Below, piece by piece: positions 14,219 through 21,082 of a DNA stretch of 38,068 nucleotides. How positions within the stretch are numbered: the first letter of the stretch is position 1; the number at the start of each line of letters is the position of its first letter. Source of the DNA: a virus; IMG/VR virus record IMGVR_UViG_3300032313_001255, positions 1-38,068 of that record; one strand, 5' to 3'. A program made the position numbers and the translations under genes. The notes under the pieces were generated by a model. That model was not told where the DNA came from, ran no database searches, and saw nothing but the letters and a program-made list of their open reading frames with translations.

Positions 14219-15452
14219 GCGCAACTTTTATATTTAATTTATGTTTTTTGAATATCTTTTGAATGTCTGTTAAAACTTCGCGCTCATCATCGCTCCAATC
14301 TAACAAAAACGAATCATAAGTATATAGTACAAGTTTAGTTTTTTTATTTTTTAATATCTTAAACACTTCCCACAATATATTAACGTTATATGCTGTCTCC
14401 AAGTTTTGAATCAAATAATTCAAAAGTTTTTGTGGATTCATGTTTTCCAGCTTATCTCGAAAGTACTTATGTCCTGAAATAGGACATTCAATAGAACCAT
14501 CGTATTGAAAAGCATCCCATAAAGCCTCTACATATACTTTAACCTTCTTAAAGAATTCAAGATTCTCGTATTGTGGTAAAATCCCCCCATATAGCTGTTG
14601 TAAAGTTAAGATTTTTGCATCTTTACGATCCATCCCGTAAACTTCTGCAAAGTGACTATAAATATCCTCATCACCAAAATCATAACCAACCAACTTAGCC
14701 AATAAAGTAGGATGGTAAGCCGCAATATCAAACTCAACAAGCGAAGAATTACGCGCGATAAAAGACTTCCTACACCCGTTTTCTTTATTAAGTGCGGCAT
14801 AGTTTATTCCATTAAATGTGTTTGATGGGCGTGTTGTGAGCGTTTTAAAGTTGTATTGAGTATAGACAACGCCTTCCGTGTCTTGCTCAAAATACTGCAT
14901 ATACAACGGTATATCAACGGTTAATCCCGCTTGCTCAATGGCGTAGAACATCCAACTTGCTTTGTGGTTGTAAAACTCGTTAACCGGTTGATCTACTAAG
15001 TGTTCTAGCTCCTCAAAGATGGATTCGCAATACTCATAGTGTTTAACAATCGGAACAAGTATGTTTACGTCTTTTCTACTAGAGTATGTCTTGTAGATAA
15101 ACTCGTGTGCTTGGGTTGGTTGTATATACGTAGGGGAGGTGAGGGTAATGTCAACAAGCTGCTTGAAAGGAAAGTAATGTAAAAACTCCTTTTTATCTCG
15201 ACAGTAAATTTTATCTAACCCTTTAAGTAAACGGTAAACTTGATCCTCAAATAGATTTTCTTCTACCTCTGTGTGGAAAATAGGTAAAATGTACCCTTTT
15301 ACATCTCGTACAGGACGAACGTAAATAGCACAGATCGAGTTTTGAGAGGGGTGAATGAAGGGAGAATATGGGATTATCTCCACAAATGCTTCTTTAAAAC
15401 CCTTGTAGCAAAACTCGTCTAATTGACTCTTATTTTCTATTAACCAAAACAT
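14184..15452 (-). CDS. Short, divergent family-A DNA polymerase-like protein
   Basis: The C-terminal half of this 422-residue protein aligns by eye with polymerase I motifs. VYTQYNFKTLTTRPSNTFNG matches the TGR/Q region before motif A. FDIAAYHPTLLAKLVG is motif A with D242. RKDAKILTLQQLYGG is the O-helix (R276, K280, Y288, G289). LNYLIQNLETAY fits the helix with E. coli Gln849. LVLYTYDSFLLD is motif C with D380. Both metal-binding Asp residues remain, but E. coli Phe762 aligns with Leu and the HDE of motif C becomes YDS. The N-terminal 190 residues are short and have no certain exonuclease motif. It could replicate DNA, repair or prime, and the phage may carry another polymerase elsewhere. 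A host-type promoter stands directly before the ATG. Confidence 0.75.
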   Translation of the reverse strand: MFWLIENKSQLDEFCYKGFKEAFVEIIPYSPFIHPSQNSICAIYVRPVRDVKGYILPIFHTEVEENLFEDQVYRLLKGLDKIYCRDKKEFLHYFPFKQLVDITLTSPTYIQPTQAHEFIYKTYSSRKDVNILVPIVKHYEYCESIFEELEHLVDQPVNEFYNHKASWMFYAIEQAGLTVDIPLYMQYFEQDTEGVVYTQYNFKTLTTRPSNTFNGINYAALNKENGCRKSFIARNSSLVEFDIAAYHPTLLAKLVGYDFGDEDIYSHFAEVYGMDRKDAKILTLQQLYGGILPQYENLEFFKKVKVYVEALWDAFQYDGSIECPISGHKYFRDKLENMNPQKLLNYLIQNLETAYNVNILWEVFKILKNKKTKLVLYTYDSFLLDWSDDEREVLTDIQKIFKKHKLNIKVAHGTSYDFRPTV

Positions 15453-15457
15453 TTAGG

Positions 15458-15489
15458 TAAATATAATACCTAAATTTTGGTTTATCAAG
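15458..15489 (-). promoter_or_regulatory. Bacteroidota-type promoter for the polymerase-like gene
   Basis: Coding-strand CTTG (15489-15486), 20 bases, then TATATTTA (15465-15458). The -7 box ends five bases before the ATG at 15452, so a leaderless mRNA is predicted. The -33 box overlaps the stop codon of the preceding structural gene. Confidence 0.6.
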
Positions 15490-16099
15490 TTTTATAGTAT
15501 TGAGAGTAATCTTTAAAGTATTGAGTTAATCCTCTTAATTCTAATTGTCTTTCAGTTGTTGATGTAACACTTTGGTTTATACCTGCTACTTCTTCTCTAC
15601 TTGAACCTGAAAGGGTCCATGTGATGGTAAATGGGGTGTAATTTTTATAATCTATTTGGGGGTCTGAATCTGTTAGTTTTCTAAAGGTATCTTGAGTTAT
15701 CTCTAAATAGATGTATTGAGTGTTTTGTTTACAAAAATATCTTATAAATGCTCCATTTGTATAGTCGGCTTGAGTAGGAATAGTTAAAGCATAAACTGGA
15801 GTTAATAGTACAGGAGGATTATTTATATTAATTCCCTTTAAATTTAAATAACTATTCACTAATCCTTCTTGGGGGACTATTCTAACTGTAGGTTGAATAC
15901 TAGAAGTAACCTCTGGTAGAGGTAAGGTTGCTAAAATAAGTTCAAATGTAGGGATATCATTTGGGTTTTTACCTGTATAATATTTCCCATCTGATGTTCT
16001 CCAATAAGAACCTGAGTAAGGTTGATTGTCTGAAAGGTATACAAATTCCTTACCATTGGTGATTAAGTTGGTTTTTATTTGAGACTTAGGATAATACAT
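15485..16099 (-). CDS. Hypothetical tail/baseplate-module protein
   Basis: This 204-residue protein of no recognised family has a Tyr-rich N-terminus (YYPKSQIKTNLI, YLSDNQPYSGSYWRTSDGKY) reading like a small beta-rich structural domain, and a C-terminal half with YIYLEITQDTFRKL. Its ATG overlaps the stop of the 853-residue baseplate protein by one base (TAATG), and it is the last gene of the tail module. A baseplate or fibre-attachment role is inferred from position only. Confidence 0.6.
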   Translation of the reverse strand: MYYPKSQIKTNLITNGKEFVYLSDNQPYSGSYWRTSDGKYYTGKNPNDIPTFELILATLPLPEVTSSIQPTVRIVPQEGLVNSYLNLKGININNPPVLLTPVYALTIPTQADYTNGAFIRYFCKQNTQYIYLEITQDTFRKLTDSDPQIDYKNYTPFTITWTLSGSSREEVAGINQSVTSTTERQLELRGLTQYFKDYSQYYKT

Positions 16100-18660
16100 T
16101 ATCTTGCTAAAGTTAAACTTTCAATGTTGGTAGTCCACCCTTCACCACTAATATTATGATTTAGCCCTTTAATTACAAAATTTAAAACAGCAGGGTATCC
16201 AGGAGGAAGTATTTCTGAATTGATAGTAAATTTTTCATAAATTTTAGCCCCAGAAAATCCATCCATTTGTAAACTTAAATTAAATGGAATAAAGCTTTGT
16301 GTTGGAATATCTTCGTCAATTGAGTATTTACTAGTTAAAGATCTAAAAATAATAGCAGCGTTAGTTTGTTGAGAGTCAATCATTTCGGAAGTTGGTGTAA
16401 TTCCTTGTAAATATAAGTCATTTATAATACCTCCTTTAGCTTTAAGTTTAGTATAAAACTTAGCCATATTTTTTTCAGGATTATCTTTTACTTGTTGTTG
16501 AGCTGCTACTACACTTACTTTAGTAGGAATAATAGAGTCTTTTAGTCCTTCATTAAATTTCATAAAGCCTGTAGCATTAGTAATATCAGAAGGTGTTTGA
16601 GCTTGGGCACCTATAGAAATCATACTAGCTAATTGACTACTAATAGTAGTTGTTAAATTAACATTTTGAATAAATGATCCTTCAAGTATATTTCCCGCCC
16701 TAGAATATCCTAAAATATTAAAAGTAGCTACTGAATCAGGAGTGTCTTTAATAGGTGGGACTAATTTAGCTAAGAAATTTTTATCTAATGGAATATCGTC
16801 ATAGATTTTAATTCTATTAGTATCATGCTCATATGATACTGTGAATTTATTTAAACTACCTAAAGAAGATTGAATACCATTCATTAGGGTTTCTAAAAAT
16901 CTAAGTAATGGTAGTGAATTATTTGTACTACAAGATTTTAAAAGACTCGCTATGTAATGAATGTTTACATGAATATCATATAAATTACCTACATATTTAC
17001 TGTTTTCATTTTTAAATGACGTACCTAAAATATTTTCCCAATATCTAGCTTCAATTATATCTTCTTTAATTTCAGTATCATTACTTTCAGCTACACTAAA
17101 AGGTATAACACATACATTAGGATTTAAAGAATATTGTAAGGGGAATGTAAAACAATAGTTGTCATTGGTGGATAAATCAAATCTAATTAAAGGTTCAGGT
17201 GTAGAAGAATTATCTGTTACAATTAGAAGTTTTTCTTCAATGTATTTTAAAAGAGAACCTAGTTTAATATAAAGAAAAGGGAAGTTTTTACTTGCTCTGG
17301 TTTGATTTCCTACTTGTTCTCCACTAAAATTAGTTACATTTAAACTTACTTTAGTATTTATTCCTACAATATCTTTTCCATCATCTCTATAAGAGAAATT
17401 ATCTAAAGCACTAGCAAAAGTTTTAATTTTATTTTTAGTAGGGGAGTTTGATGATGTAAGTACTTCTTGACCATTTTTATTTATATTATTAACTATATAG
17501 TTATAAACACTTTCATATAAGAATTTATTAAAGTCTGATCTGTCTTTATCATCTAGTAAAGCAGTAATAATTTTTTCTTCAGGTGCTACTCTGTTTGGGG
17601 GAGGAGTTAAAGTTTTAGGACTACCTTTAGCTGCCTTGCTTGCCTCAGTTATTGCTTCTGTTTCTATTTTACCTTGCTGTATCCAATATTCTTTATATTT
17701 TTTAGCTTCAGCCTCACTAAATTCTCTAGAAAATGTTTGACCATTAGGAGCAATACCTGAAAGAATGTAAGTAGAACGAGGAGAAGAAGATTGAGTATTA
17801 GATGAATTTTTTGTTAGGGGTGATTTTTCTTCAATTAATACCCTATTAATATTTAATGATTCAATAACATCACCTATTGAAATTGCTGAGATAGTAATAT
17901 CATAAGATCCATCTATATTATATGTCCAACTAAAGTTAGTTATACTTCCATAAAAACCATCATAGTTTCCTTCAGTTTCCTGCCTATCATATCTAATATC
18001 AGATAATAAGGTATCTTGAGTGGTTCCTTTTTTGCTAAAAAAGTTACTAAATGCTTTAGTATTAAAATTTGGGGTTCTAGGTTGAGGATTTTCTGTTGTA
18101 CCTGTATAATATATAGTATTACCCCATTCTATTAGGATAGTATACCCAGGTTTCATATATAAAGAATCTATAATACCAAATTGGTATTTATTGTGGACTT
18201 TAAGTTTAAGTTCTGCTTTTCTTAAAGCACCTCTACTATAAGTAGTTATATTCAAAGATTCAATACCAGGCATTGGAACAATACCTTGAGGTTGATTTCC
18301 CCCAAAACCGTAGGCAAAATCATTAATAATTGTATTATTATTAGTTACACCTGCTTTTTGTATAGGATTAAATCCTAATCCAGGTTGTCCTGGGGTAATT
18401 TCTCTTAATCCTACAGTACCATTAAACAAGACAAATTCTTTAGCTAATTGCCTGTCAGCATATTTAAATTCTTCTCCTGTTAATTCTTTACTTTTGTCTG
18501 GGGAGATTGAAACTGGTGAACTAGCTCTAATCCAAGCTGTTCTATTGTTTATCCAAGATAATACTTTAGAGTCTCTAGGATTAGCTCCTAACAGGCGTTG
18601 TCTCAGTTTAATCTGGTTTATGGCCCATGTGTCCATATTTGAACCTATTATATTACCCAT
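16099..18660 (-). CDS. Large baseplate (hub-like) structural protein
   Basis: The 853-residue protein contains a block near residues 140-185 (SRGALRKAELKLKVHNKYQF followed by YMKPGYTILIEWGNTIYY) that resembles the first domain of gp27/VgrG-type baseplate hubs, where a strand pair shapes the ring. Long beta-rich stretches follow, with a charged helical insert near 320-350 and a C-terminal region (YPAVLNFVIKGLNHNISG). No lysozyme domain is seen. Order and size suggest a central hub or inner-baseplate protein. It lies between the LysM/gp53-like gene (3-base gap) and the 204-residue gene (1-base overlap). The hub assignment is an inference from one block and context. Confidence 0.6.
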   Translation of the reverse strand: MGNIIGSNMDTWAINQIKLRQRLLGANPRDSKVLSWINNRTAWIRASSPVSISPDKSKELTGEEFKYADRQLAKEFVLFNGTVGLREITPGQPGLGFNPIQKAGVTNNNTIINDFAYGFGGNQPQGIVPMPGIESLNITTYSRGALRKAELKLKVHNKYQFGIIDSLYMKPGYTILIEWGNTIYYTGTTENPQPRTPNFNTKAFSNFFSKKGTTQDTLLSDIRYDRQETEGNYDGFYGSITNFSWTYNIDGSYDITISAISIGDVIESLNINRVLIEEKSPLTKNSSNTQSSSPRSTYILSGIAPNGQTFSREFSEAEAKKYKEYWIQQGKIETEAITEASKAAKGSPKTLTPPPNRVAPEEKIITALLDDKDRSDFNKFLYESVYNYIVNNINKNGQEVLTSSNSPTKNKIKTFASALDNFSYRDDGKDIVGINTKVSLNVTNFSGEQVGNQTRASKNFPFLYIKLGSLLKYIEEKLLIVTDNSSTPEPLIRFDLSTNDNYCFTFPLQYSLNPNVCVIPFSVAESNDTEIKEDIIEARYWENILGTSFKNENSKYVGNLYDIHVNIHYIASLLKSCSTNNSLPLLRFLETLMNGIQSSLGSLNKFTVSYEHDTNRIKIYDDIPLDKNFLAKLVPPIKDTPDSVATFNILGYSRAGNILEGSFIQNVNLTTTISSQLASMISIGAQAQTPSDITNATGFMKFNEGLKDSIIPTKVSVVAAQQQVKDNPEKNMAKFYTKLKAKGGIINDLYLQGITPTSEMIDSQQTNAAIIFRSLTSKYSIDEDIPTQSFIPFNLSLQMDGFSGAKIYEKFTINSEILPPGYPAVLNFVIKGLNHNISGEGWTTNIESLTLAR

Positions 18661-18663
18661 AAC

Positions 18664-18966
18664 TTAAAAACTATTTAAAGCATTGTATTCTGCTAATATT
18701 GCGGAAACATTTGCTGGGATCCTAATTTGAGTACCAACTGGGATGTAAATTGAATTTTGTTTTAATTCAATATTAGCAATTGAGATAACCCAATATAAAG
18801 TAGGGTCACCGTAGTATTGTTGAGCTAAAATATCAAAACGATCACCGTCACCTGTTATAACGTAAATATCGTTTACAGACAAAGGGATTTGTGGATACAA
18901 GGTAGTCTTATAATAAGGCTTGCCTGTATCTGTGTTCAATATTGTTATGTTTTGATATCTATTCAT
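18664..18966 (-). CDS. LysM-containing baseplate wedge protein, gp53-like
   Basis: These 100 residues carry a LysM-like stretch: DIYVITGDGDRFDILAQQYYGDPTLYW, then IANIELKQNSIYIPVGTQIRIP. T4 gp53, a baseplate wedge protein that joins wedges around the hub, has such a LysM-like fold, as do baseplate proteins of other contractile tails. Here the domain is almost the whole protein, so a wedge-joining role fits better than cell-wall binding. The ATG overlaps the stop of the 598-residue gene by one base. Confidence 0.75.
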   Translation of the reverse strand: MNRYQNITILNTDTGKPYYKTTLYPQIPLSVNDIYVITGDGDRFDILAQQYYGDPTLYWVISIANIELKQNSIYIPVGTQIRIPANVSAILAEYNALNSF

Positions 18967-20762
18967 TAAAATAATCTAGGGAGATTAGCTAAAGCATTTC
19001 TTAATTCTGGAGATATTTCGGGTTGAGCAAAATAATTTTTCTGTGAGTTTAGAACTGGGGCTCCTATAAATGGAGCGTTCTTTCTTGGTACGAAATTGTG
19101 AATAGGGGCAAAATCAAATCCACTTACTTCAACTACAAAAGGTAATTGAGCAATATCACTTTGTCTTGCTCCTACTCTATCTCTAGCAATTTCCCATGGA
19201 GATTCATTTGGAATACCTAAACTTATACCTTTTAACACACCAGGAACATCTACCAGCCAATCCCCCACAGTTAAATATACTAAATTACCTCGCATAAACC
19301 CATTTTCACTATAATCAGGGGCTGTTAAGGATGCAAGGTAATTAAGTTTCTGGTAGAGTGGAAATTGTTCTTGTCTTGTTTGAACTGCTGCTTTAAAAGC
19401 TAAACTTATACTTCTACCAAAACCACCATATCTGTAGAAGCTTTCACCTCTACCAACATATTTGTATTCATTCCAACTAGCATTAAATGAATCACCAAAT
19501 GAATCTATAAATGCTCTAAAAGTAATCCAAGTACGTTGTGATGGGTCATCATTATCTACTACTGAGATGGTAAATTTGATTAAATCAGATTGTTCATCTT
19601 CGTTGTTAACACTATTACTTGTATATAGGGGTTGAAGGGAAATTAGATCAGAAGTTTGATCTTTAACATTAGTTAATATGTCTTGATAAGGATTACTTCT
19701 ATCAGCATCTTTAATACCAGGATTACCGGTTTTATATGTTTTTTCTCTATTAAATGCTCTATAATCTGTAGAAGCTAATTCGGTTGCAAATGGGCTTGTA
19801 CTAGATTGAGTTTTTATGGTTTGTCTAAAATCCTGGTAAGTGACTATAGAATTAGGACCATAGATAAATGTAATAGTTTCAGAATTATCTGTAGTTAAAT
19901 TACCTAACACATCTTGGTCAAATGTAATTACATTTTGACCTGTACCTCCATTAAGTAATCTGGCTAAACGTGTAGCACCTTGACCACCAAAACTTTTAGC
20001 TTTATTAGTTGAGAATGTAGTACGTGGAATTATAGAAACTTGACCTCCGTATGTGTCAGTACCTCCGTAATATGCTTGTAAGAGTAAATCACTACCCGGA
20101 ATACTTGTATTACCTGGGGATACACCTAATAAAACACTAGTGGCAGCTCCTGCTATTGCTGCTCCTGTACCACCAAATACAGATATTTTAGAACGGTATA
20201 GATTTGTTAGTCTGTTTATTCCAGCTTGATCAGCTACTTTATAAGCGTTTCCGTAGTTTAATGGATTTAAATATCCTAAAGATGGTAGGGACAAACCACC
20301 TTGTTTGTAGATATGAAGCCAGGGACCACTACTAGCAGTTCCTAGACTAACAGTTCCTTGATCAGTTCTTAGAATTTGACGATTAGGGCCAAATGTTCCT
20401 GCTTTTAATTCAACTTGATCTAGTGTTTGATTTTGGTTATATATTTGGGATACAGGAACACTTAATGGAAAACGCCAGGTTGATTGAAGTGAAAGTTGCT
20501 TTTGTTTATTACGCCAATTCTCACCTATTTGGCTATTAGTATCCGTTAAAAGTTGTAAGATACGACTAGTATCTTTTTGAGCGGTTTCAACATAAAGACT
20601 ACCGTTCCTCAATAGGTAATCAATACCTTGAGGATTTCCTACTTGATCTGGGTTTTCCGGGATTTGGGTTTGTATGTAGGGTTGCCCACTACTACCCCCA
20701 AAAGGTTGGTCATTCCCATATCTTAAGGACTTAAGATTAGTCTTTAAGTCTACTAAAGGCAT
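18966..20762 (-). CDS. Tail/baseplate structural protein, 598 residues
   Basis: No family was recognised with confidence. The N-terminus is Gly/Gln/Pro-rich. The middle has a Gly/Ala segment (GAAIAGAATSVLLGVSPG). The C-terminal third (RTWITFRAFIDSFGDSFNAS, then YVGRGESFYRYGGFGRSISL and WLVDVPGVLKGISLGIPNES) has the strand-turn-strand pattern and Gly-Arg turn seen in tube-like and tube-initiating proteins of contractile tails. A role like T4 gp48 or gp54 at the tube-baseplate junction is therefore plausible. It lies between the tape-measure region and the gp53-like gene. Confidence 0.55.
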   Translation of the reverse strand: MPLVDLKTNLKSLRYGNDQPFGGSSGQPYIQTQIPENPDQVGNPQGIDYLLRNGSLYVETAQKDTSRILQLLTDTNSQIGENWRNKQKQLSLQSTWRFPLSVPVSQIYNQNQTLDQVELKAGTFGPNRQILRTDQGTVSLGTASSGPWLHIYKQGGLSLPSLGYLNPLNYGNAYKVADQAGINRLTNLYRSKISVFGGTGAAIAGAATSVLLGVSPGNTSIPGSDLLLQAYYGGTDTYGGQVSIIPRTTFSTNKAKSFGGQGATRLARLLNGGTGQNVITFDQDVLGNLTTDNSETITFIYGPNSIVTYQDFRQTIKTQSSTSPFATELASTDYRAFNREKTYKTGNPGIKDADRSNPYQDILTNVKDQTSDLISLQPLYTSNSVNNEDEQSDLIKFTISVVDNDDPSQRTWITFRAFIDSFGDSFNASWNEYKYVGRGESFYRYGGFGRSISLAFKAAVQTRQEQFPLYQKLNYLASLTAPDYSENGFMRGNLVYLTVGDWLVDVPGVLKGISLGIPNESPWEIARDRVGARQSDIAQLPFVVEVSGFDFAPIHNFVPRKNAPFIGAPVLNSQKNYFAQPEISPELRNALANLPRLF

Positions 20763-20765
20763 ATA

Positions 20766-21047
20766 TTACCTAGGTAAATTGTTTAAATACTTTTGGCTTG
20801 GTGTTATTACACCGTTTCTATCTAATTGAGAAGGCTGAGGTAAAGCGTTATTATAACCATCATTATACTGGACATAAGCATTATTCACGTCAGAAGCAAA
20901 AGTGCCATTTATTGAATAACCAGCTGTATTACCAAAAGCATGTAATTTAGATTGCTTTGTAGCTCCAGGATTTACAGAAGGAGTAGCTCCATCGTATGGT
21001 GATAAGTTAGTACCACCTTGTTTTGTTAATTTATCTAATAGTCCCAT
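20766..21047 (-). CDS. Small tail-module protein, 93 residues
   Basis: A polar, Asn/Tyr/Gly-rich protein starting MGLLDKLTKQGGTNLSPYDG with two similar sites (SKLHAFGNTAGYSINGTFAS and the Tyr/Asn-rich ASDVNNAYVQYNDGYNNA), ending SQKYLNNLPR. It has no hydrophobic segment and no recognised family. Its place between the tape measure and baseplate genes suggests a minor structural or assembly part. It is preceded by the recurrent promoter-like motif. Confidence 0.6.
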   Translation of the reverse strand: MGLLDKLTKQGGTNLSPYDGATPSVNPGATKQSKLHAFGNTAGYSINGTFASDVNNAYVQYNDGYNNALPQPSQLDRNGVITPSQKYLNNLPR

Positions 21048-21064
21048 TTTATTTTTATTTAAGG

Positions 21065-21079
21065 TTTATTATAAATATT
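21065..21079 (-). promoter_or_regulatory. AATATTTATAATAAA motif before the 93-residue tail gene
   Basis: An exact copy of the recurrent 15-mer, 17 bases upstream of the ATG at 21047 and three bases after the tape-measure stop. It would start transcription of the baseplate genes down to 15485. Confidence 0.55.
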
Positions 21080-21082
21080 ATA

